The notes beneath the pieces are model-generated. The model did not search any database. It was not told the origin of the DNA and saw only the letters and a list, made by a program, of their open reading frames with translations. Of a DNA stretch of 38,546 nt, positions 16,138 through 24,147 are shown piece by piece. The stretch is taken from contig NZ_JAUSAR010000173.1 in the NCBI RefSeq assembly GCF_030652515.1, positions 1-38,546 of the forward strand, read 5' to 3'. The DNA is from Aquabacterium sp. (lineage in GTDB: Bacteria; Pseudomonadota; Gammaproteobacteria; Burkholderiales; Burkholderiaceae_C). The position numbers were made by a program, and so were the translations under genes. Numbering within the stretch: the first letter of the stretch is position 1; each line of letters begins with the position of its first letter.

Positions 16138-16800
16138 TCAGCAAGTCAGAATGAAGGATGGCGCCGCATCAGCGCCACGGGTGTAGATGGTCTGCCCATT
16201 GAGCACGACCTCGGAAATGGTGGGCGCTTGCCCGGGTGACCAGGGCAGCTCCGACAAGGAAGCTGCCTCAATTGCTTGCCTGGGGTTCAGCCCGGCGGCG
16301 CGCAGGTAAAGCTTGAGTTCGCCATTGGGCAAGGTGACCAGTGTGGCGTTGACCGCGGCAGGTGCTTGGGTGGGTTCGGTCGATGGCCGCGTTGGCGCTG
16401 GCTCAAGTGGTGCCAGGCCATAGCTCTTTTCGGCCTGCAGCCTGGCGGCAGCCACGGGCAACTGCGGTGTTTGATGCCAGTTGGGCAAGTTCAACCTGGC
16501 GGCGCCTGGCAGGGCGCTCATCTGCGCGGCCTGGGGGTTCGGGCCAGCCAGAGCGCTATGAGGTTCGCTGGCAGCCAGGGCCGTTCTACCGCCCTCGGGC
16601 AGCCCGCCATCAAGCACGCCCAACCGAGGCAAGGTGCTGGCGGTGGAGGCAGCATCCGGCGGCAAGGCGGAGGCCTCGGCAAGATCCAGCCCCAAGGTTT
16701 CTGCCTGATCGAAGACATCTTTCCAGAAAGACTCGTCGGGTCGCGACGGGACGGAAGTCACCACCTTGGAAGGCAGTGCGCCGATCATCAATGAATTCAT
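16138..16800 (-). CDS. Unrecognised protein in the fliK (hook-length control) slot
   Basis: 220 residues from ATG 16800, which overlaps the fliJ stop (ATGA). The two codons upstream (GTG at 16806) are a weaker start. The first ~145 residues are low in complexity, rich in Ala, Pro, Leu and Ser, as in the flexible ruler part of FliK. The end reads PNGELKLYLRAAGLNPRQAI and finishes with VVLNGQTIYTRGADAAPSFI. The FliK C-terminal switch domain that acts on FlhB (motif like LxLxPxxLGxVEV) is not seen. Gene order fliJ-this-flgD-flgE is the classic place for fliK, so it could be a highly diverged ruler, or something that replaced it. Name withheld. Confidence 0.6.
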   Translation of the reverse strand: MNSLMIGALPSKVVTSVPSRPDESFWKDVFDQAETLGLDLAEASALPPDAASTASTLPRLGVLDGGLPEGGRTALAASEPHSALAGPNPQAAQMSALPGAARLNLPNWHQTPQLPVAAARLQAEKSYGLAPLEPAPTRPSTEPTQAPAAVNATLVTLPNGELKLYLRAAGLNPRQAIEAASLSELPWSPGQAPTISEVVLNGQTIYTRGADAAPSFILTC

Positions 16801-17255
16801 GCCCACGCCTCCATCACCCAGCGGCGCGCCAAGTACAGGTCATCCAGATTGGCCAGCTCCACCTTGGCACGTTCGGCTTCTTCGCGCTGACGCTCTTGTC
16901 GAACCACTTTTTGAAGTGCTTCGTCGCGAGCGCGGTGCTGGGCCAGTTCCGTGCGTTGCTGCTGGACCAGCTCATCGGCCTGGTGAAGTTCACCGTTGAC
17001 CTGGCGCTGCAGCTCCTGGCTGGCACTGGCCTGGCGAGACAACAAGCCCATCGAGGCCAACTCCAATCGCTGGCCAGGTTGCGCGGCACGGGCATGGGCC
17101 AAGGCGATGGCCTCGGCCTGCCGATCGATGGCGGTGGCGCGTGCCTGCACCTGCTCGTGCGACTGCAGGGCCGATGACAGGGACAAGGCGGCCTCGCCCA
17201 TTTCCCAGGCGGCCATGGCCTTGAGCGCCGTCAGCGCGCGAAGGGTGGGCGTCAT
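16797..17255 (-). CDS. fliJ: FliJ-like export chaperone stalk protein
   Basis: 152 residues, nearly all alpha-helical with heptad-like patterns and many Gln, Glu, Arg and Ala, for example ELHQADELVQQQRTELAQH and KVVRQERQREEAERAK. That fits the antiparallel coiled coil of FliJ, which sits in the centre of the FliI hexamer and contacts FlhA. Sequence conservation in FliJ is low, so the call rests on size (about 147 usual), coiled coil and position right after fliI. Both ends overlap neighbours by four bases (ATGA with fliI and with the next gene). The longer frame from 17327 runs over the fliI gene and is not used. Confidence 0.8.
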   Translation of the reverse strand: MTPTLRALTALKAMAAWEMGEAALSLSSALQSHEQVQARATAIDRQAEAIALAHARAAQPGQRLELASMGLLSRQASASQELQRQVNGELHQADELVQQQRTELAQHRARDEALQKVVRQERQREEAERAKVELANLDDLYLARRWVMEAWA

Positions 17256-18559
17256 GCCAGCACCTGCTGCAGTTGGGCCCAGGTGGTTTGCCTGGCGGCC
17301 ACGTGGTCGGCGGATTGGCTCAGGCATTCGCGCAGGCGGGGCATCAAGTCCACGGCCCGATCGAGCTCGGCATTCGCACCTGCCCGGTAGGCACCAATTT
17401 CAATCAACTGGCGATTGCGCTCGAAGTTGGACATCGACTCCAACAGCGTGGAGACCAGCGCCTTCTGCTCGGGCGTCCAGAGCGCCGACGACAGGCGGCT
17501 GACGCTTTGCAGCACATCGATGGGCGGGTAGTGGCCGGCCGCGGCCAGGTCGCGTGACAGCATGATGTGCCCATCCAGCGTGGCACGGGCCGTGTCCGAG
17601 ACTGGCTCGTTGAAGTCATCGCCTTCGACCAGCACGGTGTAGATGCCGGTGATTGAGCCTTCACCGTCCGAGGTGCCACATCGTTCGCACAGGGCCGGGA
17701 TCTCGGAGAACACCGAAGGCGTGTAGCCGCGCGAGGTGGGCGGCTCGCCCGAGGACAAGCCGATCTCGCGGCGTGCCATGGCCAGCCGCGTCAATGAATC
17801 CAGCGTCAACAACACCGACTTGCCCTGATCGCGAAAGTACTCGGCCAGCACCGTGGCGTAGTACGCCGCATTGAGCCGCATGACCGCCGGTGCATCGGCC
17901 GTGGCCACCACCACCACGGCACTGGCCAGGCCTTGGGCGCCCAGGTGGTCTTCGACAAACTCGCGCACTTCTCGGCCCCGTTCCCCGATCAGCGCCACCA
18001 CGTTCACATCGGCCTGGATGCCATTGGTGACCATGCCCATCAGGGTGCTTTTGCCCACGCCGCTGCCCGCGAACAGGCCGATGCGTTGCCCACGGCCCAA
18101 AGGCAGGAAGGCGTCGATGGCCTTGACACCGGTTTCCATCACCGTGTCGATGCGGCGTCTGCTCATGACGGGGCGCGGCGTGACATGCAGTGGGCGTGTC
18201 TCAGTGGGCAAAGGCGCACCTTTGCCGTCCAGGGGCTGGCCCATGGCATCAACCACGCGGCCCAGGAATTGATCGCCCACCGGCGCCATCAGGCCGTGGC
18301 CCGATGCCACGACGTTGGAGCCCACAGAGATGCCTTGTGGATCGGAAAACGGGGTCAGGCAAACCCGCCCGGCGCGAAAGCCCACCACCTCGGCCTGCAG
18401 GCTGCGGTGCCCGAAGCTGGTGTGGATGGTGCAGATCTCGCCCAGGAAAGCATCGGGGCCCTCAGCCTCGATGGACTGCCCCTTCACCTCGACCACACGG
18501 CCGACGCGCTCGAACAGATCGACGCGTTGCAGCGCCTGGCGGTCAGGCGCAGAGGACAT
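17252..18559 (-). CDS. fliI: Flagellar export ATPase FliI
   Basis: 435 residues from ATG 18559; the open frame reaches further upstream but there overlaps fliH in another frame. The beta-barrel domain is about residues 15-95, and the F1-type ATPase core follows. Walker A is GLFAGSGVGKST (161-172), ALIGERGREVREFVEDHLG is the next family motif, and Walker B lies in SVLLTLDSLTRLAMARREIG. TSRGYTPSVFSEIPALCERCG is typical of FliI/SctN. It should power or gate substrate unfolding at the export gate, with FliH and FliJ. The start lies inside the last codons of fliH, a 17-base overlap that suggests translational coupling. All catalytic landmarks are present, so export should work. Confidence 0.97.
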   Translation of the reverse strand: MSSAPDRQALQRVDLFERVGRVVEVKGQSIEAEGPDAFLGEICTIHTSFGHRSLQAEVVGFRAGRVCLTPFSDPQGISVGSNVVASGHGLMAPVGDQFLGRVVDAMGQPLDGKGAPLPTETRPLHVTPRPVMSRRRIDTVMETGVKAIDAFLPLGRGQRIGLFAGSGVGKSTLMGMVTNGIQADVNVVALIGERGREVREFVEDHLGAQGLASAVVVVATADAPAVMRLNAAYYATVLAEYFRDQGKSVLLTLDSLTRLAMARREIGLSSGEPPTSRGYTPSVFSEIPALCERCGTSDGEGSITGIYTVLVEGDDFNEPVSDTARATLDGHIMLSRDLAAAGHYPPIDVLQSVSRLSSALWTPEQKALVSTLLESMSNFERNRQLIEIGAYRAGANAELDRAVDLMPRLRECLSQSADHVAARQTTWAQLQQVLA

Positions 18560-19283
18560 GTCGGATCGGCCCGTTTGAAACTTCCAGCTTCGCCCGCTGC
18601 TGGTCCAGCAAGCGGCGCAGTTGCTTGAGTTGCACGTCCAGCGGTGCGCGGTACTCGCCCCGGGCGGTTTCGACCACACACCCGCCCGATTGCAAGGTGG
18701 CGTCCTCGCGCAGCTTGTCGAGCAGGCTGGACGGCGCCGATCCCGCGGCCGCGCTCTGGCGCAAAGCCAGGCGCAGCGCGCTGCACTCAGCGGGGTGCAG
18801 GCGGATGGCCAACACGTCGGACTCGCGCAGCGCGGTCGTGACCTGTTGGACCATGCCCGCGATGACCTCGGCCTCCAGCACGTTCTCGCCCAGGATGCGG
18901 GTGATGCCGTCCATGGCCAGGTCCGTGGCCACCTCCTGGCAACGGGCCAGCCAGCCTTCAAGCTTCGCCTCAACGTCGATCACGAGCCTTTCAAGCAACT
19001 GCGTTTGCTTCTTGAAGCCTTCCAACCCCGAGGCCACGCCTTCCTGGTGGCCAGACTCCAGACCTTCCTTGTAACCCTGCTCGTAGGCCTTCTCCCGCTC
19101 GGATTCGAACTTGGCCCGGTACTCTTTCTCCAGCGCCTCGCGCACGCCCGCTTCAATCTGCTGGCGCGCCAGGGCCTGTGCGTCCACGAGCGGTCCATCG
19201 GCCAGGCGGTCGGCCTTGATCGGCAGGCCGATCTGCACGGTCTGTCCGGCAAAGGACGGGGATTTGATGATGGCCAGGCTCAT
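18543..19283 (-). CDS. fliH: FliH, regulator/stator of the export ATPase
   Basis: 246 residues. A charged helical region (about 45-75) leads into the GxxxG-type repeats characteristic of FliH (YEQGYKEGLESGHQEGVASG). The C-terminal domain follows, with LAMDGITRILGENV, then DVLAIRLHPAE and the closing GGCVVETARGEYRAPLDVQL. FliH dimers hold FliI and tether it to FliN in the C ring. It lies 21 bases after the short fliG and overlaps fliI. Its length is normal (E. coli 228), in contrast with the reduced FliG just upstream. Confidence 0.93.
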   Translation of the reverse strand: MSLAIIKSPSFAGQTVQIGLPIKADRLADGPLVDAQALARQQIEAGVREALEKEYRAKFESEREKAYEQGYKEGLESGHQEGVASGLEGFKKQTQLLERLVIDVEAKLEGWLARCQEVATDLAMDGITRILGENVLEAEVIAGMVQQVTTALRESDVLAIRLHPAECSALRLALRQSAAAGSAPSSLLDKLREDATLQSGGCVVETARGEYRAPLDVQLKQLRRLLDQQRAKLEVSNGPIRHVLCA

Positions 19284-19304
19284 GAGAAGGCTTTCATTCA
19301 GGGT

Positions 19305-19835
19305 TCAAGGGGCGGAAGAACGCAGCAAGCGCTGAAGCCACGATGGGCGAACAGGGCGTTTGGCCGCCAGGGGCACGCCAGGTTTGATGCCGGCATGACG
19401 CGCTTTGTCGGCCAAGCTGAGAAGCAAAGATTCGGCCACGGGTGTGGGCATGGCGCGTGGTGAGGCGGCCAGGCTTTTGAGCTGGCTGCGCTGTTCGGCA
19501 GGCCACTGGCTCAGCAGTTCAGCGGCCCAGGGCCACGCTGCCAGGCCCAACACCCCGGCCACGGTTTCCAGGCTTTGTCCTGCCAGCAGGGCCGTGGCCT
19601 GGGCGCTGCCTAAGTTCCAGACAGCTTGATGCGGCCCGGCATCACCTGCTGAGCTGTTCAGGTCAACCCAGGCATGCCCCGTCGGAATCCCCAGCGCTTG
19701 CAACTCGTCGAGCAAGGACACCAGCGTATCGCGGCGCGCATCGTCCAGCCGCGCCAGCACCTCCTGGCGCGCGGGGCCAGGCAGTGAGTGGAGCAGCAGC
19801 GCGGCTTTGCGCTCGCCAGTCTGGTCATGCGCCAT
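19305..19835 (-). CDS. fliG: Half-length FliG-like protein without torque domain
   Basis: 176 residues from ATG 19835, about half of the usual 330. Residues 7-50 match the FliG N-terminal domain that grips FliF (GERKAALLLHSLPGPARQEV). Residues 86-122 follow the start of the middle domain (QSLETVAGVLGLAAWPWAAE, then EQRSQL), where other FliG have EHPQxIAxIL. The EHPQR-type motif that binds FliM is replaced by GQSLE. After that only ~50 residues remain, ending in a basic tail (RPVRPSWLQRLLRS), so the C-terminal domain with the charged helix that meets MotA is missing. The frame is intact and the next gene follows after 21 bases, so this looks like a real short protein and not a frameshift. The upstream codons of the longer frame overlap fliF. 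The gene overlaps the fliF stop by 11 bases. Confidence 0.8.
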   Translation of the reverse strand: MAHDQTGERKAALLLHSLPGPARQEVLARLDDARRDTLVSLLDELQALGIPTGHAWVDLNSSAGDAGPHQAVWNLGSAQATALLAGQSLETVAGVLGLAAWPWAAELLSQWPAEQRSQLKSLAASPRAMPTPVAESLLLSLADKARHAGIKPGVPLAAKRPVRPSWLQRLLRSSAP

Positions 19836-21267
19836 GAGGCTTGCCCTCGTCCAGCCAGGCGTTGATGCGGCCCACGACCTGGTCGATGTCACGCGCGGTG
19901 GGTTCGGGCGCAGATGGTGAGGCACTGCCACGGCGCACCGCCACCCAGCCCAGCACCATCAGCAACACCAGGCCGGTGAACCAGGCGATGACCTTCACCA
20001 CGCGCTGGGCACTGGATGCACCCTCGCCCGCTTTGAGGCTCTTGGCTGCAGCGGATGACAGGGGAGACGCGCCAGGGCTGGCGGCGTGGTAATCCGCCGC
20101 CGCATTGCTGCGCGGCCCCGGCAACACGACCACGGCCACCGAATCGCCACGCGATTCATCGGCACCGATGGCGTGCGCCACCATGTTCTTGACGGTCAGC
20201 ATCTCGACGTGGTCGGCTCGGGCGATGACGGCCACGCTCACGCGCACGATGCCCCCAGGACTGGTGACCACTTGCTCAACCCGGTGACCCACTTTGTACT
20301 CGACCTCGCGCGTCACGCTGCCCGAACCGGGGCCACTGGCGGCGCCTCCAATGGGAGTTGGCGCAGTTGAACCATCATGGCGTTGCGACTGGCGCTCGCG
20401 CACCATCACCCCCGTGGTCTTGGCGCCGTTGCCCGATTCAACGGGCAGCACGTCTTCGGTGGTGACCTTGACGTCATCCAGGCTCAAGGTGGCATCCACC
20501 GAGATCCCGAACTCACCCGTCGGGTCCATGTCGGCGAGCAGGCGCTTGATCTTGCCCTCAAGGTACGCATCCACCTCACGCTTCATGTCCAGTCGGCCAT
20601 TGGACGGGCTGTCGTCCACGCCCGACTTGGTGCGGGTCAGGGCTTGGCCTTCCTGATCAATCACGGCAATGTCATCGATCATGATGGAGGGCACCGTGGC
20701 CGCCACCAGTTTCTGGATGCCCTTGACCTGGCCCTGATTGAGCTGAGCGCCGCTCTCCATGGCCACCGTCACCGCGGCGGTGGGCCGCACGGCTTGCCGC
20801 CGCAGGAAGCCCGACTCCGGCATCACCAGGTGCACGCGGGCCGAGGCCACGCCATCGATGGACGACACGGTGCGTGCCAGCTCACCCTGCAGGGCACGCT
20901 GGTAGTTGATCTTCTGTGTGAACTCGGTCGTGGAGAAGTCGGTGTTGTTGAACAACTCGAAACCCACCCCGGCCGCCGACCCGGCTCCGCCATCGGCCAG
21001 GCCCACCTTGACCCGCCCCAATTCGGAGCGCGGCACCTCGACCGAGGAGCCATCGCTGCTGACCCGATAAGGGATCTTGAGGCGTTCAACCTCCCGCACG
21101 GCCGCGGCCACCTTTTCAGGGCTGGCACTGCGCATGACCGGTTCGTACTCGGCGCGCATGACCCAATAAGCCCCGCCCGCCACCACACCCACGATGCCCA
21201 GGGCACCTGCGACGAAGCCCACCTTGGCGGTGGTGCTCAAATCATTCCAGAACTGCGTGATTGACAT
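19825..21267 (-). CDS. fliF: Flagellar MS-ring protein FliF
   Basis: 480 residues, shorter than the usual ~550. Membrane helix 1 is about residues 15-37 (VGFVAGALGIVGVVAGGAYW). The YscJ/FliF domain follows, with the RBM signature GFELFNNTDFSTTEFTQKIN and RALQGELARTVSSIDGVASA, RVHLVMPE. The periplasmic C domain contains VTREVEYKVGHRVEQVV. Helix 2 is about 425-447 (VIAWFTGLVLLMVLGWVAVR). The last residues (ARDIDQVVGRINAWLDEG) resemble the FliG-binding tail of FliF, so contact with the N-terminal half of FliG appears preserved. FliF forms the inner-membrane base that houses the export gate. Confidence 0.97.
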   Translation of the reverse strand: MSITQFWNDLSTTAKVGFVAGALGIVGVVAGGAYWVMRAEYEPVMRSASPEKVAAAVREVERLKIPYRVSSDGSSVEVPRSELGRVKVGLADGGAGSAAGVGFELFNNTDFSTTEFTQKINYQRALQGELARTVSSIDGVASARVHLVMPESGFLRRQAVRPTAAVTVAMESGAQLNQGQVKGIQKLVAATVPSIMIDDIAVIDQEGQALTRTKSGVDDSPSNGRLDMKREVDAYLEGKIKRLLADMDPTGEFGISVDATLSLDDVKVTTEDVLPVESGNGAKTTGVMVRERQSQRHDGSTAPTPIGGAASGPGSGSVTREVEYKVGHRVEQVVTSPGGIVRVSVAVIARADHVEMLTVKNMVAHAIGADESRGDSVAVVVLPGPRSNAAADYHAASPGASPLSSAAAKSLKAGEGASSAQRVVKVIAWFTGLVLLMVLGWVAVRRGSASPSAPEPTARDIDQVVGRINAWLDEGKPHGA

Positions 21268-21274
21268 GCCCGCC

Positions 21275-21577
21275 TCAAATCTGCATGCGCGTCAGGTCCT
21301 GATACGCCTCAACCATGCGGTTGCGGATCTGGATGACGGTTTGAACACCAATGCGGGCCTGTTCCAGCGAGATCATCACGCTGTGCAGCTCGACCGGCTC
21401 GCCAGAGGCCAACTTCTGCAAGTTGCTCTCGGCCTTGGCCACGTCGGTGTTGACCTTGGCGAACTCTCGGTCCAGCGTGGCCAGGAAGGCCGCGCCATTG
21501 GGTTGGTTCGTGGGCGACGTGGATGCTGCCTTCAAGGTGTCGGTGAGGGATGAGATCCCGGCGATGGCGTCGATCAT
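21275..21577 (-). CDS. fliE: Rod-MS ring junction protein FliE
   Basis: 100 residues, the family size. NGAAFLATLDREFAKVNTDV, then ELHSVMISLEQARIGVQTVI and the C-terminal RNRMVEAYQDLTRMQI are diagnostic of FliE. It joins the MS ring and export gate to the proximal rod and is the first rod protein exported. Its ATG overlaps the flgC stop (ATGA, 21574-21577), and fliF begins 7 bases after its stop. The flgB-flgC-fliE-fliF order is the classic arrangement. Confidence 0.96.
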   Translation of the reverse strand: MIDAIAGISSLTDTLKAASTSPTNQPNGAAFLATLDREFAKVNTDVAKAESNLQKLASGEPVELHSVMISLEQARIGVQTVIQIRNRMVEAYQDLTRMQI

Positions 21578-22008
21578 TGATTGCCTCCGATGTCCAGCGC
21601 GCGGGCTGCCATGGTTTTAGCGGCTTGCAGGGCGGCCACATTGGCCTCGTAGGCCCGCAAGGCCTCGGTGATGGTGACCATCTGGTCCAGGTGATTGATG
21701 CCGGGGTAGCGCACCATGCCGTTGGCATCGGCCTTGGGGTGGCCAGGCTCGTGCACCAGGCGTGATTCGGCGCTGGTGTCTGCCGCCAGCAGGGCGGTCG
21801 CTCCGCCCAAGGTGGCCGCATCCATGGCCGCGCCAAAATTGGCAGTCGGCCTCGTCGCAGTGGACACCACGCGCAGTGGCTGATACGGCTTGCCATCGAT
21901 GTCGTTGACCGTGTTGGCATTGGCCAAATTGTGCGCCGCGACTTCAAGGCGGGTCTTTTGGATCGACATGCCCGAAGCGCTGATCTCGAATACTTGTGCG
22001 TAGTCCAT
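21574..22008 (-). CDS. flgC: Proximal rod protein FlgC
   Basis: 144 residues, normal length. The N-terminal motif FEISASGMSIQKTRLEVAAH with NLANANT and the C-terminal MVRYPGINHLDQMVTITEAL, then AYEANVAALQAAKTMAARAL are typical of FlgC. It is exported without a signal peptide and forms the proximal rod with FlgB and FlgF. It starts two bases after the flgB stop and is coupled to fliE by an ATGA overlap. Confidence 0.96.
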   Translation of the reverse strand: MDYAQVFEISASGMSIQKTRLEVAAHNLANANTVNDIDGKPYQPLRVVSTATRPTANFGAAMDAATLGGATALLAADTSAESRLVHEPGHPKADANGMVRYPGINHLDQMVTITEALRAYEANVAALQAAKTMAARALDIGGNQ

Positions 22009-22010
22009 GC

Positions 22011-22391
22011 TCAGCCTCGGCCTCCGGAGACGATGGCGCTGGCCAACGAGAAGTAGCGCGACAGGCCGCGCGTCAAGGCGTGATAGCGCAAAGAGTTCTC
22101 GGACAGTCGAACCATTTCGCTGTCCAACTCGACCTTGGTCTGCGGGCCTGGCACGGCCTCCAGCTCGGGCTGGGCATTGGCCAGCATCGAGACCGCATCG
22201 CTGTCTTGCGATCCTTGTGCCGCCGTCAAGGCTTGCGCCAGCTTCTCCTCGAACACCACGCGCATGCGCACATGGTTGACCGAATTGACATTGGCGATGT
22301 TGTCGGCGATCGCCCGTTGGCGCATGCTGGATGCATCCAGTGCCAAGCGCACGGACTCGATCGTCAACGCTGAAGAACTTCCCAGGTCCAT
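22011..22391 (-). CDS. flgB: Proximal rod protein FlgB
   Basis: 126 residues from ATG 22391, chosen over the upstream codons of the frame because AAGGGAG lies 7 bases before it. MRQRAIADNIANVNSVNHVR is the rod-type motif, followed by VVFEEKLAQAL, and the C-terminus reads EMVRLSENSLRYHALTRGLS. FlgB is the first axial rod subunit. The preceding flgI gene ends 37 bases upstream, one of the larger gaps in the unit; I see no promoter in it. Confidence 0.94.
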   Translation of the reverse strand: MDLGSSSALTIESVRLALDASSMRQRAIADNIANVNSVNHVRMRVVFEEKLAQALTAAQGSQDSDAVSMLANAQPELEAVPGPQTKVELDSEMVRLSENSLRYHALTRGLSRYFSLASAIVSGGRG

Positions 22392-22428
22392 GGTGGACTC
22401 CCTTTGTACAAACCGTCTGTGACTGCGA

Positions 22429-23568
22429 CTACTGAACGACCAGTTCGGCGTGCAAGGCACCCGCCGACTTGAGCGCTTTCAAAATGGACACGACGTCCCG
22501 TGTGTTGGTCTTGAGCTTGGCCAGGGCCTGCACCAGGTCGGACACCGTGCCGCCTGAATTGGTCACCAGCGTGGCCCCGGCCTGCTCTTGAACATCGATG
22601 CGGCTGTTGGTGTAAGGCACGCTGCTCACGCCGGACGGCGCCCAGCCCACCACCAGGGGCTGCGAGACCGCGGTCTCCGAGACCACCGAGATCTTCAAGT
22701 CGCCATACGAGATTGCCACGGGCGAGATGCGCACTGCCGCGCCCGAGACCACCGTGCCAGTGCGCTCGTTGATGACCACGCGCGCGCGCTGATCCGGGCT
22801 GACCTGGAGCGACTCGATGCGGCGAATCAATTCCACCATGCGGCCGGCGTATTGACGGGGCACCGTCACTTCCACGCTTTGCGCATCAATCGGCGCGGCG
22901 GCCACACCACCCAGCTCGCGGTTGATGGCCTCGGCCACGCGGCTGGCCGTTGTGTAGTCCGACTCCAGCAGGGCGATCGAAAAGCTCTCGGTGTTCTTGG
23001 CCACGCTGGCGGCCATCGGCGGGCTCACCTCGACCGTGGCACCACCCGGCACTGTGGCGGCCGTGGGGTGGTTTTTTTGCGTGATGTTGCCGTTGGCGTC
23101 GTACTTGTAGCCGCCCACGGTCAAGGCGCCCTGGGCCAGCGCGTAGATCTTGCCGTCAGGGCCTTTGAGTGGCGCTAGCAAGAGGTTGCCGCCCACCAGG
23201 CTGCGCGCATCGCCCATCGAGGTCACGGTGATGTCGACCGAATCGCCCGGTTTGGCAAAAGCTGGCATGGCCGCAGACACCATCACCGCCGCGACGTTCC
23301 TGCTGGAAACCATGTCTGGCGCGATGCTCAGGTTGAACTGCGACAGCATGTTGGCGATGGACTGGCGGGTGGCGCGGTTGCTGGACGAGTCGCCCGTGCC
23401 GGCCAGGCCCGTGACGATGCCATACCCCACGATGTTGTGCTGGCGCTGGCCTTGCACGCGGGCGATGTCCTTGATGCGCACATCGTCCGCCGAGGCGGCG
23501 GGGTTGGGGGCGGCTGTGGCCCCGGCGGCGCACAGGGCCAGCGTGATGCAGGTGAGTAGAGACTTCAT
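22429..23568 (-). CDS. flgI: P-ring protein FlgI
   Basis: 379 residues with a cleavable signal peptide (LLTCITLALCAAGATAA). Family landmarks are RIKDIARVQGQRQHNIVGYG, LVGLAGTGD-type text (VTGLAGTGDSS), FAKPGDSVDITVTSMGDARS, LVGGNLLLAPLKGPDG and near the end LVQALAKLKTNTRDVVSILK. It should form the periplasmic P ring around the distal rod, anchored in peptidoglycan. Length fits (E. coli 365). The ATG overlaps the flgH stop. Its presence marks this as a flagellar and not an injectisome-type apparatus. Confidence 0.97.
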   Translation of the reverse strand: MKSLLTCITLALCAAGATAAPNPAASADDVRIKDIARVQGQRQHNIVGYGIVTGLAGTGDSSSNRATRQSIANMLSQFNLSIAPDMVSSRNVAAVMVSAAMPAFAKPGDSVDITVTSMGDARSLVGGNLLLAPLKGPDGKIYALAQGALTVGGYKYDANGNITQKNHPTAATVPGGATVEVSPPMAASVAKNTESFSIALLESDYTTASRVAEAINRELGGVAAAPIDAQSVEVTVPRQYAGRMVELIRRIESLQVSPDQRARVVINERTGTVVSGAAVRISPVAISYGDLKISVVSETAVSQPLVVGWAPSGVSSVPYTNSRIDVQEQAGATLVTNSGGTVSDLVQALAKLKTNTRDVVSILKALKSAGALHAELVVQ

Positions 23569-24143
23569 AGCCCGATCAGGTTGAAAAAGCGTGACAGCAG
23601 GCTGGGCTTGCTCTTCTCTGCGATGTAACCCTCGCCGGTGTAGGTGATGCGCGCATCCGCGATGCGGCTGGACAGCACCGAGTTGCCATCAGAGATGTCG
23701 CGAGGGCGCACGCGCCCCGACACCGAAATCACTTGGGCCTCGCCATTGAGGTCCACCGTCTGCTGCCCCTGGATGAGCAATTCGCCGTTGTTGTCGATGC
23801 CTTGCACCGTGGCGGTGATCTGGGCCGTGACGCGGCCTGAACGCACGGTCTGGCCTCCTCCATCGCCGCCCGAGTTGATGTTGCCGCTCAGCCCATGCGG
23901 CGGCTTGCCGATGACCTGGCCACTCATGCCCAGCTCGGTGCTGCGGGCTGCCTTGGAATCCACGGATGACGACGCGGCCGAGGACTCTTGAATCAGCACG
24001 GTCAGGGCATCGCCAACCTTGACCGCTTTTTGATCGGCCACCAGGGCTTGGTAAGTCTTGTCGTTGAACATGGACTCTGCCGCCCACGTTGGTGAAACCC
24101 AAGCCAGACTCATCAGTAGCAAGCCCCAAACAATCTTGTTCAT
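23565..24143 (-). CDS. flgH: L-ring protein FlgH, without a lipoprotein cysteine
   Basis: 192 residues. FlgH motifs are clear: SMFNDKTYQALVADQKAVKV, GDALTVLIQESSAASSSVDS, then RVTAQITATVQGIDNNGELL, GQQTVDLNGEAQVISVSGRV and RPRDISDGNSVLSSRIADAR. FlgH normally carries a lipobox with an invariant cysteine and is acylated into the outer membrane. Here the N-terminus (LLLMSLAWVSPTWAAES) has no cysteine and looks like an ordinary signal peptide cut after TWA. So the L ring would lack its lipid anchor, unless the true start is elsewhere; no upstream codon fits, since flgA ends four bases before. Confidence 0.95.
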   Translation of the reverse strand: MNKIVWGLLLMSLAWVSPTWAAESMFNDKTYQALVADQKAVKVGDALTVLIQESSAASSSVDSKAARSTELGMSGQVIGKPPHGLSGNINSGGDGGGQTVRSGRVTAQITATVQGIDNNGELLIQGQQTVDLNGEAQVISVSGRVRPRDISDGNSVLSSRIADARITYTGEGYIAEKSKPSLLSRFFNLIGL

Positions 24144-24147
24144 TTCT

